Under the pieces are notes generated by a model. That model saw only the letters and a list, made by a program, of their open reading frames with translations. It was not told the DNA's origin and made no database searches. A program made the position numbers and the translations under genes. Shown piece by piece: positions 1 to 8,250 of a DNA stretch of 26,999 bases; position 1 is the stretch's first letter, and the number at the start of each line of letters is the position of its first letter. The DNA is from RUG191 sp045642225 (lineage in GTDB: Bacteria; Bacillota; Clostridia; Lachnospirales; Lachnospiraceae), in the NCBI GenBank assembly GCA_045642225.1, contig JAZUIN010000111.1, forward strand, positions 1-26,999, read 5' to 3'.

Positions 1-72
1 GCAAAAGCACCAGAGAAAAAACGCCTAAGCGAACTAAGAATATATAGAACAGTTATACCTGTTCATGATTAA
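1..72 (+). CDS. possible C-terminal end of a gene entering from the left
   Basis: Frame 1 is open from the window edge to a TAA at 70-72 and reads as a short basic-then-hydrophobic tail (AKAPEKKRLSEL, then RIYRTVIPVHD). The other two plus frames stop earlier. Only 23 codons are visible, no family can be recognised, and a chance open frame of this length is common, so this is a weak call. Confidence 0.2.
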   Translation, partial: AKAPEKKRLSELRIYRTVIPVHD

Positions 73-87
73 CATTTTTATAGTACT

Positions 88-120
88 ACACCTATTCTTT
101 TATTTTTGAGAATATGGTGT
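88..120. repeat. imperfect inverted repeat
   Basis: Arms 88-98 (acacctattct) and 109-120 (agaatatggtgt) pair with one bulged base around a T-rich loop. No poly-T run follows on either strand, so this is not a clear terminator. It could be a weak terminator for whatever ends at about 72. Confidence 0.35.
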
Positions 121-127
121 CACATCA

Positions 128-156
128 TTGACTAATATACATATACATCATATAGT
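128..156 (+). promoter_or_regulatory. sigma-A-like promoter of a very short unit
   Basis: TTGACT (128-133), a 17-bp spacer, and TATAGT (151-156). The predicted start is near 163, and the terminator hairpin at 210-241 would end an RNA of about 80 nt. No long gene follows on the plus strand, so the product would be a small RNA or a tiny peptide. Confidence 0.4.
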
Positions 157-162
157 ATATCT

Positions 163-219
163 ATGAAAATTTGTTGTAGCTACATGCATAAATGTGCAGG
201 GTGCACTAAAAAAGCGTAG
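163..219 (+). CDS. putative 18-residue cysteine-rich leaderless peptide
   Basis: An ATG lies at the predicted transcription start of the 128-156 promoter and opens an 18-codon frame (MKICCSYMHKCAGCTKKA) with four cysteines, ending inside the terminator stem. There is no Shine-Dalgarno, so translation would need leaderless initiation. No family is recognised. It may equally be non-coding RNA, or chance sequence downstream of glgP. Confidence 0.15.
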   Translation: MKICCSYMHKCAGCTKKA

Positions 220-241
220 CAGCCAAAACTGCTACGCTTTT
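210..241. terminator. bidirectional intrinsic terminator after glgP
   Basis: A perfect 13-bp stem (210-222 with 229-241, core GCGTAGCAG/CTGCTACGC) has a 6-nt loop. Read on the minus strand it ends in six Ts, which suits glgP 47 bp upstream. On the plus strand it ends in TTTTAT. Confidence 0.9.
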
Positions 242-287
242 ATCTAATATTTAACTCTACCTAAAATACAAGGTTTCACAAAGTTTT

Positions 288-2750
288 TTACTTGCTAACT
301 TTGATTTTGTCAAGCTTCCAAATCTCTTTAGCATATTCTTCAATTGTTCTATCAGAAGAGAACTTACCTACGTTAGCTACGTTAAGCATTGCCTTCTTAG
401 CCCAACCTGCTTCATCACGATATGCTTCTTCAACCTTCTCTTGAGTCTCAAGATAAGATCTAAAGTCTGCAAGTACAAAGTATGTATCAGCAAATTGTGT
501 ACATTCTGTATTAAGCAATGAATTGTAAATATCTCTAAACATTTCTGGATCATCTGGAGAATAGAAGCCATTAATTAATTGTGTTAATACCTTTCTAATC
601 TCTTGATCATTATTGAAGATATCCATTGGGTTATAATCACGATTCTTCTCATGCTCAATAACTTCTTGTGAGCTCATACCAAAGATAAATGCGTTCTCTT
701 CACCCATTTCTTCAACCATCTCTACATTAGCACCATCCATAGTACCAATTGTACAAGCACCATTTAACATGAACTTCATGTTACCTGTACCTGAAGCTTC
801 CTTAGAAGCTGTAGAAATTTGCTCTGAAACATCTGCTGCAGCAAAAATCCACTCAGCATTAGATACACGATAATCTTCAATAAATACAACCTTGATTTTG
901 CCATTAATTGACTCATCATTGTTGATTACTTCAGCTACATTGTTAATTAACTTAATTGTAAGCTTAGCAATTCTGTATCCAGCGGCTGCCTTAGCACCAA
1001 AGATAAATGTTCTTGGATAGAACTCTTTTTCTGGATGTTCTTTGATTTGGTTATATAGATACATAACATGTAAAATGTTAAGTAATTGTCTCTTATACTC
1101 ATGTAATCTCTTAACTTGTACGTCAAAGATAGAACGTGGGTCAACTTCTACACCGTTATGTTCCTTAATGTACTTAGCAAGACGAAGCTTGTTTTGATAC
1201 TTAATGTTCATAAACTCATGTTGAGCCTTCTTATCTTCAGCATAAAGCTCAAGCTTCTTCATTTGGCTAAGGTCTGTAATCCATTCATTTCCAATATGAT
1301 CTGTTACCCATGTAGCAAGTAGTGGATTACCATGTAGTAAGAATCTACGTTGTGTAATACCATTTGTCTTATTATTAAACTTCTCTGGATACATCTCGTA
1401 GAAATCATGTAACGACTCATTCTTAAGAATTTCTGTATGAAGTCTTGCAACACCATTTACCGAATTTCCTGCTGCGATAGCAAGGTGAGCCATCTTAACT
1501 TGACCATCTTGTACGATTGCCATACGAGATACTCTATCATAGTCATTTCCAAACTTCTCTTGAATCTCGATACAGAATCTTCTATTGATTTCTTCAACGA
1601 TTTGATAAATTCTTGGAAGTAATCTTGAGAAAATCTCAATTGGCCACTTCTCAAGAGCTTCTGCCATGATTGTATGGTTTGTATATGCACAAGTCTTAGT
1701 TGTTACTTCCCAAGCCTCATCCCATGAAAGACCCTTCTCATCAAGAAGAATTCTCATAAGTTCTGCAACTGCAAGAGTTGGGTGAGTATCATTCATCTGA
1801 ATAGCTACCTTCTCATATAGCTTCTTGATATCATCATGTCCTCTTAAATATCTATCTACAGCTCTTTGTAGAGATGCAGAAACGAAGAAATATTGTTGCT
1901 TTAATCTAAGCTCTTTACCTGAAGCGTGATTATCACATGGATAAAGTACTTCTACAAGGTTACGTGCTAAGTTTTCTTCTTCAACAGCACTCTTGTAATC
2001 ACCCATATCAAAAGAATCTAATTTAAATTCTTCCTTAGGTTGAGCATCCCAAATCATAAGTGTATTTACGATATTATTATCATAACCTACGATAGGCATA
2101 TCATAAGGAATAGCTAATACTGAGTTATATCCATCATGGATAAATTCTGTAGAACCATCTGGTCTTTGCTCTGCTCTAATATATCCACCAAATTTAACTT
2201 CATAGCTATATTCTGGTCTCTTAAGCTCAAATGGATAACCATCCTTTAACCAATAATCAGGTGTTTCTTTTTGATAACCATCTTGAATCTTTTGCTTAAA
2301 CATACCATATCTATAACGAATACCGCATCCATAAGCCGAATAATTAAGTGTTGCAAGTGAATCTAGGAAACATGCAGCAAGACGTCCTAAACCACCATTA
2401 CCTAAAGCTGGGTCTGGCTCTTCATCTTCAATACCTACAATATCAAATCCTAATTCATCTAAAGCTTCCTTAACCTCTTCATAAGAACACAAATTGATTA
2501 AGTTGTTACCAAGAGCTCTACCCATCAAAAATTCCATTGACATATAGTAAACAATCTTAGGATCTTGTTCCTTAACAGCTTTCTCTGTAGCCAACCAATT
2601 ATCAATTACTGTATCTTTAACTGCAAGTGAAACAGCTTGGTATACCTCTTGAGTTGTAGCATCTTCGAAGTCCTTACGATATAACTTACGTACGTTGTCT
2701 TTTACTTCTTTCTTGAATGCCTTCTTGTTAAAATTTTGATGTGCTACCAT
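288..2750 (-). CDS. glgP: glycogen/starch alpha-glucan phosphorylase
   Basis: This 820-residue protein is of normal length for family GT35 phosphorylases. These cytoplasmic PLP enzymes release glucose-1-phosphate from the non-reducing ends of glycogen or maltodextrin. Visible signatures are the glycine-rich N-terminal segment (PALGNGGLGRLAACF), the NDTHPTLAVAEL and TNHTIMAEALEKWP blocks, KRLHEYKRQLLN, and the cofactor site EASGTGNMKFMLNG with the expected Schiff-base lysine near residue 659. The N-terminus follows GGAGG about 10 nt upstream. It starts 25 bp after the end of ileS and may be partly co-transcribed with it, although the functions are unrelated. The gene is followed by the strong terminator at 210-241. 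Family assignment is secure; whether glycogen or maltodextrin is the main substrate cannot be told. Confidence 0.97.
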   Translation of the reverse strand: MVAHQNFNKKAFKKEVKDNVRKLYRKDFEDATTQEVYQAVSLAVKDTVIDNWLATEKAVKEQDPKIVYYMSMEFLMGRALGNNLINLCSYEEVKEALDELGFDIVGIEDEEPDPALGNGGLGRLAACFLDSLATLNYSAYGCGIRYRYGMFKQKIQDGYQKETPDYWLKDGYPFELKRPEYSYEVKFGGYIRAEQRPDGSTEFIHDGYNSVLAIPYDMPIVGYDNNIVNTLMIWDAQPKEEFKLDSFDMGDYKSAVEEENLARNLVEVLYPCDNHASGKELRLKQQYFFVSASLQRAVDRYLRGHDDIKKLYEKVAIQMNDTHPTLAVAELMRILLDEKGLSWDEAWEVTTKTCAYTNHTIMAEALEKWPIEIFSRLLPRIYQIVEEINRRFCIEIQEKFGNDYDRVSRMAIVQDGQVKMAHLAIAAGNSVNGVARLHTEILKNESLHDFYEMYPEKFNNKTNGITQRRFLLHGNPLLATWVTDHIGNEWITDLSQMKKLELYAEDKKAQHEFMNIKYQNKLRLAKYIKEHNGVEVDPRSIFDVQVKRLHEYKRQLLNILHVMYLYNQIKEHPEKEFYPRTFIFGAKAAAGYRIAKLTIKLINNVAEVINNDESINGKIKVVFIEDYRVSNAEWIFAAADVSEQISTASKEASGTGNMKFMLNGACTIGTMDGANVEMVEEMGEENAFIFGMSSQEVIEHEKNRDYNPMDIFNNDQEIRKVLTQLINGFYSPDDPEMFRDIYNSLLNTECTQFADTYFVLADFRSYLETQEKVEEAYRDEAGWAKKAMLNVANVGKFSSDRTIEEYAKEIWKLDKIKVSK

Positions 2751-2775
2751 GTTACATCATCCTCCATTCTTAGTT

Positions 2776-5700
2776 TTAGAGCTTCACAACGGATAATGTT
2801 ACTTCTTCTCCGTTTACACTCCAAGTTTTTGTATATCCGTCAACACCACCTGATGTTAACTTATTTGCAAGTACCTCTGAAGCGATATCGTCGCCATTAC
2901 GCTCCAATATATCATTAACTTTATCAGTACCGTCAAATCCCACTTCAATATGATCCATAACTTCAAAGCCTGCTTCTTTTCTCATTGTCTGGATCTTACT
3001 GATTAATTCTCTTACGAATCCCTCTTCTAGAAGTTCTTCTGTAAGGTTTGTATCTAATACGACTGTAACGTCATTGTCTCCGTCATTTACGAAGCCTTCC
3101 ATTTCAGTCATAGTAATTAGCAAATCATCTTCTTCAAGCTTTATAGATTCATCTACATTTGGAAGAGTGATAAATCCGTCTTCTTTGAGCTTTGCATAAG
3201 CTTCATTACCATCTAATTCAGCCAATGCTTCTTGTATACCCTTTAGGAATTTACCATACTTAGGACCAACAGTTCTAAGCTGTGGTTTAAATGTATATGT
3301 TGTAAAGCTTGATACGTCATCAGAAAAGCTTGCCTTTTTAACATTAAGCTCGTCTTCAATAATTTCAACATAATACTCAGGCAATTTCTCTTCTGCCTTA
3401 ATATACATTTGACCTATTGGTTGACGATTCTTAATATTAGCTGCATTACGACATGCACGTCCATAAACAACAATCTTAAGAAGCTCTTCCATGTTCGATT
3501 CTAGCTCAGTATCTATTTTATCCTCATCTGCCACTGGGAAATTGCACAAATGTATTGATTCTGGAGCCGTTTTATCGAGACTTCTCACAAGATTTTGATA
3601 AATTTCCTCTGTCATGAATGGAACCATAGGTGCTGCAGTCTTACAAATTGTAACAAGTGCTGTATACAAAGTCATGTATGCATTAATCTTATCTTGCTCC
3701 ATTCCCTTTGCCCAAAATCTCTCACGAGAACGTCTTACATACCAGTTACTCATATCGTCTACAAAGCTTTCTAAGCTTCTTGCAGCTTCTGGAATCTTAT
3801 AATCACCAAGACAACTATCAACTTCCTTAATTGTCGAATTAAGTCTTGAGAACAACCATTTATCCATTACAGATAATTTATCGAAGTCAATTTCGTACTT
3901 TGTTGCATCAAAACCATCTATATTAGCATACAATACGAAGAAGGCATAAGTGTTCCATAAAGTTCCCATAAACTTTCTCTGACCTTCTTGTACTGCTTTT
4001 CCATGGAATTTATTAGGTAACCAAGGTGCTGAATTAATGTAGAAATACCATCTAATAGCATCTGCACCATACTTCTCTAATGCATCAAAAGGATCTACTG
4101 CATTACCCTTTGACTTTGACATCTTCTGTCCCTTTTCATCTTGAACATGTCCTAGAACAATTACATTTTCATAAGGAGCCTTGTTAAATAACAAAGTAGA
4201 CTCTGCCATCAAAGAATAGAACCAACCTCTAGTTTGATCAACAGCCTCTGAAATAAATTGTGCTGGGAATTGTTGTTCAAATTTATCCTTATTCTCAAAT
4301 GGATAATGATGCTGAGCAAATGGCATTGCACCTGAATCAAACCAGCAGTCAATTACTTCTGGAACACGCTTCATAGTCTTACCACAATCTGGACAAGTAA
4401 ATGTTACTTCATCGATATATGGTCTATGTAATTCAACATTTGCGTTATCAGGATTACCTGAAAGCTTAGCTAATTCTTCGCGACTTCCAACAGATTCTTG
4501 GTGACCACAGCCTTCACATTCCCAAATGTTAAGTGGAGTACCCCAATATCTATTACGAGAAATACCCCAGTCCTGAACATTTTCAAGCCAATCGCCAAAA
4601 CGTCCCTTACCAATCGATTCTGGAATCCAATTAACTGTATTATTGTTCTTAATTAAATCATCCTTAACCTCTGTCATCTTGATGAACCAAGACTCACGAG
4701 CATAGTATAGAAGTGGAGTATCACATCTCCAGCAATGTGGATAATCATGTTCAAATTTTGGAGCATCAAACAAAAGCTTTCTTGATGAAAGATCCTTTAA
4801 AACCTCAGGATCACAAGAAATTGCTCCGTTCTTCATCTCTTCTTCAGTAGGCTTTGCTCTCATTCCTCCAAATGGAGATTCTTCGAGCATAACACCTCTT
4901 TCATCAACCATCTGAACTAATGGCAAATCGTATTTTCTTCCTACTTGTGCATCGTCTTCACCAAATGCAGGTGCGATATGTACGATACCTGTACCATCTG
5001 ACATTGTTACATATGTATCACATACAACATAGAAGCCCTTCTTGTGTTGTTTCTCTGCAACGTCAGCAGCACATTGGTACAAAGGCTCATAGCCTTTACC
5101 TTCTAAATCGCTACCTTTATAAGTCTCTAATACTTCAAAAGCATTTCCTTCTTCGCCTTCTTCGAGAAGCTGGTTCAAAACCTTCTCAGACAAAGCTTCT
5201 GCTATATAATATGTATAACCATCCTTTGCGTTAACCTTAACGTATGTCTCATTAGGATTTACACAAAGTGCAACGTTACTTGGAAGTGTCCAAGGTGTTG
5301 TTGTCCATGCTAAGAAATATGCATCTTCATCAACAACCTTAAAACGAACTACTGCAGACTTTTCTTTAACCGCTTTATAACCTTGTGCTACTTCTTGTGA
5401 AGAAAGTGGTGTACCACATCTTGGACAATATGGAACAATTTTGAAACCTTTATACAAAAGCTTCTTATCCCAAATCTCTTTGAGCGCCCACCATTCAGAC
5501 TCAATAAAGTTATCATCATAAGTTACATATGGATCATCCATATCTGCCCAAAATCCAACTGTACCTGAGAAATCCTCCCACATACCTTTGTACTTCCAAA
5601 CAGACTCTTTACATTTATCAATAAATGGCTCCATACCATATTCTTCGATTTGCTCCTTACCATTCAAACCAAGAAGCTTCTCTACCTCTAGTTCAACTGG

Positions 5701-5970
5701 AAGACCATGTGTATCCCAACCTGCTTTACGTGGAACATACTTGCCCTTCATTGTCTGATATCTAGGAATCATATCCTTGATTACACGTGTAAGCACGTGA
5801 CCAATATGTGGCTTACCATTTGCAGTTGGAGGGCCATCATAAAATGTGTATGTTTCTCCTTCCTTGCGAGAATCCATACTCTTCTGGAAAATGTCATTGT
5901 CCTTCCAGAACTTTTCAACTTGTTTTTCACGATCTACGAAATTAAGATCTGTTGAAACTTTCTCGTACAT
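2776..5970 (-). CDS. ileS: isoleucyl-tRNA synthetase, long (IleRS2-like) form
   Basis: It charges tRNA-Ile in the cytoplasm. Class I signatures are HIGH at residues 55-58 (NGKPHIGHVL) and KMSKS near residue 615, with the editing (CP1) domain between them containing LAWTTTPWTLPSN. Cys pairs CPRCG, CEGCG and CPDCG suggest zinc sites. At 1064 residues, with a long C-terminal extension and no terminal zinc finger, it resembles the eukaryote-like IleRS2 type, which is often mupirocin-tolerant (family knowledge; not shown here). I start it at the ATG at 5970, 7 nt after AAGGAG. An upstream in-frame ATG at 5997 precedes that ribosome site and is unlikely. An Ile T-box leader controls it. Confidence 0.96.
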   Translation of the reverse strand: MYEKVSTDLNFVDREKQVEKFWKDNDIFQKSMDSRKEGETYTFYDGPPTANGKPHIGHVLTRVIKDMIPRYQTMKGKYVPRKAGWDTHGLPVELEVEKLLGLNGKEQIEEYGMEPFIDKCKESVWKYKGMWEDFSGTVGFWADMDDPYVTYDDNFIESEWWALKEIWDKKLLYKGFKIVPYCPRCGTPLSSQEVAQGYKAVKEKSAVVRFKVVDEDAYFLAWTTTPWTLPSNVALCVNPNETYVKVNAKDGYTYYIAEALSEKVLNQLLEEGEEGNAFEVLETYKGSDLEGKGYEPLYQCAADVAEKQHKKGFYVVCDTYVTMSDGTGIVHIAPAFGEDDAQVGRKYDLPLVQMVDERGVMLEESPFGGMRAKPTEEEMKNGAISCDPEVLKDLSSRKLLFDAPKFEHDYPHCWRCDTPLLYYARESWFIKMTEVKDDLIKNNNTVNWIPESIGKGRFGDWLENVQDWGISRNRYWGTPLNIWECEGCGHQESVGSREELAKLSGNPDNANVELHRPYIDEVTFTCPDCGKTMKRVPEVIDCWFDSGAMPFAQHHYPFENKDKFEQQFPAQFISEAVDQTRGWFYSLMAESTLLFNKAPYENVIVLGHVQDEKGQKMSKSKGNAVDPFDALEKYGADAIRWYFYINSAPWLPNKFHGKAVQEGQRKFMGTLWNTYAFFVLYANIDGFDATKYEIDFDKLSVMDKWLFSRLNSTIKEVDSCLGDYKIPEAARSLESFVDDMSNWYVRRSRERFWAKGMEQDKINAYMTLYTALVTICKTAAPMVPFMTEEIYQNLVRSLDKTAPESIHLCNFPVADEDKIDTELESNMEELLKIVVYGRACRNAANIKNRQPIGQMYIKAEEKLPEYYVEIIEDELNVKKASFSDDVSSFTTYTFKPQLRTVGPKYGKFLKGIQEALAELDGNEAYAKLKEDGFITLPNVDESIKLEEDDLLITMTEMEGFVNDGDNDVTVVLDTNLTEELLEEGFVRELISKIQTMRKEAGFEVMDHIEVGFDGTDKVNDILERNGDDIASEVLANKLTSGGVDGYTKTWSVNGEEVTLSVVKL

Positions 5971-6013
5971 TTCTAATCTCCTTATATTAAAATTCATTTT
6001 TATAAAATATAAA

Positions 6014-6038
6014 AACCTCGCCGTTTTAGGACGAGGTT
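6014..6038 (-). terminator. T-box regulated terminator of ileS leader
   Basis: AACCTCG (6038-6032) pairs with CGAGGTT (6020-6014), followed on the minus strand by TTTTTATATTTT. It is the alternative fold to the T-box antiterminator just upstream. Confidence 0.85.
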
Positions 6039-6272
6039 ATCGCTATACCACCTAATACGTGTTCCATCAAACATGTTCCTAGTAACGTTAGAATTACGGC
6101 GCCCTTACTATATAAGCAAACGACTTGCTAATCTTCAGTTTGCAGCTCGAGAGTGATTTTCATATAGAATAAGAAGTATCGGCTTCCACCATACCCGACT
6201 CGCTTTACCACTGACATCTATACTACTGTCTCCGTCATAGCTTTTATTTATTAAATTATTCTAAAAAAGACC
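6014..6272 (-). ncRNA. Ile T-box leader (riboswitch) of ileS
   Basis: Uncharged tRNA-Ile should bind this leader and block the terminator. On the minus strand I see the stem I elements GACGGAGACAGTA and AGCGAGTCGGGTATGGTGGAAGCC, then a specifier-type AUC (6157-6155, in AAAATCACTC) matching isoleucine. The GTAAGGGCGCC segment follows, then the T-box AGGTGGTATAGCGA (6053-6040), whose UGGU would pair with the ACCA end of the tRNA. The terminator comes immediately afterwards. The element order and specifier agree with the downstream gene. Confidence 0.93.
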
Positions 6273-6288
6273 TTATAAATAATAAGGT
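6264..6288 (-). terminator. hairpin ending the DUF4190-like gene, overlapping the ileS -10
   Basis: ACCTTAT (6288-6282 on the minus strand reads ACCTTAT) pairs with ATAAGGT, loop TATTT, then C and six Ts on the minus strand. It is a short AT-rich stem but has a good T tract. The ileS -10 hexamer lies within it. Confidence 0.6.
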
Positions 6289-6307
6289 ATCTTGCTAATT
6301 TTGTCAA
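6279..6307 (-). promoter_or_regulatory. ileS promoter
   Basis: TTGACA (6307-6302), a 17-bp spacer, and TATTAT (6284-6279) on the minus strand: near-consensus sigma-A. The start near 6272 would precede the full T-box. Confidence 0.8.
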
Positions 6308-6388
6308 GCATAAACCACATATAGTATCATCATTGTTTGACTGGTACATCTACTTGTGTTAATACACACATGTGTAGTTATTTATACC

Positions 6389-6907
6389 TTACATTTTAAA
6401 TGCGCCTTGTAGAACTGTTGACGTTAACATCTCTGTAAATGCAACATTAGACATAAGCAAATTCATACATACAATCAACAATACTATGGATGCAAGAGAC
6501 AACACCATTCCCGTTATTGCTATTGCTTTGCCTTCGCCTCTTTTGATATGAACTATTCCCAAGACAAAGCCAACAATACTAGAAAAAATATTTATAAAAC
6601 TGCAAAAAAATGTAATAGATAATATTCCGCACACTAACGAAGCTATACCAAAACCTTTACCAGTCTTAGCCTCTACTGGCTTTTCATAGTACTTAGGTTC
6701 AATAATTTCATCTTCATTATCTTCTGAAATTCTAACATCTATAGTAGACGTTTCTTCTGCATCTTGAAACAAATCCCCTGCGACCACTTCGTTGATATTC
6801 TCACCTTTAGGCTCTGCGCCTCCAGCATCTCTAACATCTTCAAATTCTTCATCCACAAACATATGGCTATTATCTTGTGTTTTTCCGTTATTATTTAATT
6901 CAGACAT
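6389..6907 (-). CDS. DUF4190-like small membrane protein
   Basis: A 172-residue protein. Residues 1-82 are acidic, polar and probably disordered and cytoplasmic. Two hydrophobic segments follow, at about 85-112 (GIASLVCGILSI region) and 125-152 (IAITGMVLSLASIVLLIVC), joined by a basic loop, HIKRGEGK. This glycine-rich two-helix unit with GLV/GIVxI-K/R-xGEGxA is typical of DUF4190 proteins, whose function is unknown. AAGGAAG precedes the ATG. It is a single-gene unit with its own promoter (6994-7022) and a terminator before ileS. Confidence 0.7.
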   Translation of the reverse strand: MSELNNNGKTQDNSHMFVDEEFEDVRDAGGAEPKGENINEVVAGDLFQDAEETSTIDVRISEDNEDEIIEPKYYEKPVEAKTGKGFGIASLVCGILSITFFCSFINIFSSIVGFVLGIVHIKRGEGKAIAITGMVLSLASIVLLIVCMNLLMSNVAFTEMLTSTVLQGAFKM

Positions 6908-6978
6908 AATTCTTCCTTATAATGTAGTTTTATCAAACCACTTCCATCTACATACTGCATATTGTTTTATTACAACAC

Positions 6979-7017
6979 AAAACTGCTTTGTGAATTATAA
7001 CATCACAAAGCAGTTTT
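6979..7017. terminator. bidirectional terminator after the EF-hand protein
   Basis: A perfect 14-bp stem, 6979-6992 with 7004-7017 (AAAACTGCTTTGTG and its complement), with an 11-nt loop. It starts 35 bp after the stop codon of the gene ending at 7052. The loop holds the -10 of the next gene. Confidence 0.8.
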
Positions 7018-7022
7018 GACAA
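6994..7022 (-). promoter_or_regulatory. promoter of the DUF4190-like gene, inside a terminator hairpin
   Basis: TTGTCA (7022-7017), a 17-bp spacer, and TATAAT (6999-6994) on the minus strand. The -10 lies in the terminator loop and the spacer is one stem arm. Confidence 0.75.
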
Positions 7023-7051
7023 CATTACACTATTCTACTTTTTCCTCTACA

Positions 7052-8056
7052 TCAACTCACCAAATCAACGTGCGCTATGCTTCCAGCTTTTCCATTTTCA
7101 AATAAAAACACTCCAGACTTTCTAACATACGCATTTGTCTCATTCTTATCATTGTTCAATGAAAACTGTGTATCAACATTTTGAAGACAAATTGCTCCAA
7201 CGCCTTTATCCTTAAGAGTATAAAGCTCCTTTGTTCCATCTTCATTTACCTTCCAAATACGAAGCTTATCAAAAATCTCATCTGCCTCATCAATCCAGCC
7301 ATTTCCATCTAAATCATATTGAGACAAATCTTTGAATCCATCTCCAGAAGAAGTGCCAAAAAGTTCACTTCCGTCGTCAATTTCACCATTATCATTTTTA
7401 TCTAATGCCAAAAATGCTGAGCCTCCCGTAAGTATCGAAACTTCGTCCATTTCTCCATCAGCATCAAGATCGAATTCAAACTTCATATCTGACACGCTTG
7501 TAGGATTAGAATCCAAATTAATAACAAGTGGATCAATAGCTTGTAATGCTTTAGAAAACTCAGCACTTGTTTCTGAATAAAAGCTTCGCGACATTGAAAC
7601 ATCTACATTAAACTCAATCTCTCGACCATCTGCCGTACACACTTTCCCTGTTGTCGAGAAATTAGTTGTTTCCGACTCAAAATATGTCTCTTGGCAAGTA
7701 ACATTTGCATAATACCTTGTCGGACTCATAGACTGGAATGGATTCATCATTTCCTCTACATAGTTAGAATCCCCTCCCAATCTCTTATACAAAAGTACCT
7801 TCAAGAGATAATTAATCGTCTGCACCTGCATCTTCAAATTATCTTTTGGTGTCAAATCATCCTTCTTCTCCACCCCTTTGACATCTTCAAGAGAATAATT
7901 TGAAGACGGCTCTGCCTCAAGTCCAATCATTTCCATAAAGGATTTAGGTTTCTCTTCTGGCTTAGTAGTAATAGTGTTAATTCGTGTTGTGGATGTTCTT
8001 CTTTCGACTTTCATTCGAGAACTCTCCATAGCCACTTGGCTTCCTGTAATAATCAT
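7052..8056 (-). CDS. calcium-binding EF-hand-loop protein, function unknown
   Basis: A 334-residue protein with three DxDxDG-type calcium loops at about 196-207 (DLDADGEMDEVS), 219-231 (DKNDNGEIDDGSE) and 248-260 (DLDGNGWIDEADE). They are embedded in a block (FLALDKNDNGEIDDGSELFG, then IFDKLRIW) that recurs in bacterial calcium-binding and RTX-associated proteins. There is no signal peptide or membrane helix. The N-terminal 60 residues are polar and basic with a low-complexity Thr/Lys stretch. The start is set at the ATG at 8056, 7 nt after GGGAGG; the ATG at 8071 overlaps that ribosome site. It is a monocistronic gene between two terminators. The role is unknown: calcium binding is well supported, location is not. 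Confidence 0.8.
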   Translation of the reverse strand: MIITGSQVAMESSRMKVERRTSTTRINTITTKPEEKPKSFMEMIGLEAEPSSNYSLEDVKGVEKKDDLTPKDNLKMQVQTINYLLKVLLYKRLGGDSNYVEEMMNPFQSMSPTRYYANVTCQETYFESETTNFSTTGKVCTADGREIEFNVDVSMSRSFYSETSAEFSKALQAIDPLVINLDSNPTSVSDMKFEFDLDADGEMDEVSILTGGSAFLALDKNDNGEIDDGSELFGTSSGDGFKDLSQYDLDGNGWIDEADEIFDKLRIWKVNEDGTKELYTLKDKGVGAICLQNVDTQFSLNNDKNETNAYVRKSGVFLFENGKAGSIAHVDLVS

Positions 8057-8077
8057 GCATTTTCCTCCCATCTATGA

Positions 8078-8239
8078 TTATTCAAATCTAATGGGCTTCC
8101 CTGCCAGCGCATCCTTGCCTTCATTATTAAATTTTCGCACAAAAATAGACGGTATTTCTACCGTCCATGGTTTCCATATCTCTTCCGTGACCTTCCTTGT
8201 AATATCTTTATCGGCAAAGTCATGGCTTTGTATAACCCC
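8078..8239 (-). other. stop-to-stop open frame without ATG in the intergenic gap
   Basis: A 53-codon frame ends in a protein-like stretch (VRKFNNEGKDALAGKPIRFE). It has no ATG and its first GTG is internal. It also runs through the terminator hairpin at 8148-8165. It may be a degraded gene end or chance. The rest of the 8057-8250 gap holds that terminator and a possible flagellar-sigma -10. Confidence 0.15.
8141..8165 (-). terminator. terminator of the lipase/CPBP operon
   Basis: GACGGTA (8165-8159) pairs with TACCGTC (8154-8148) around a 4-nt loop, followed by TATTTTT on the minus strand. Confidence 0.8.
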
Positions 8240-8250
8240 TTAGAAACGAT

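Noticed and set aside
4920..5234. A 104-codon plus-strand open frame
   Set aside because: It lies wholly antisense within the conserved ileS gene and has no ribosome site or protein-like pattern.
8057..8250. A c-di-GMP riboswitch before the EF-hand gene
   Set aside because: GC-rich pairing segments are present, but the conserved GEMM core could not be found on either strand.
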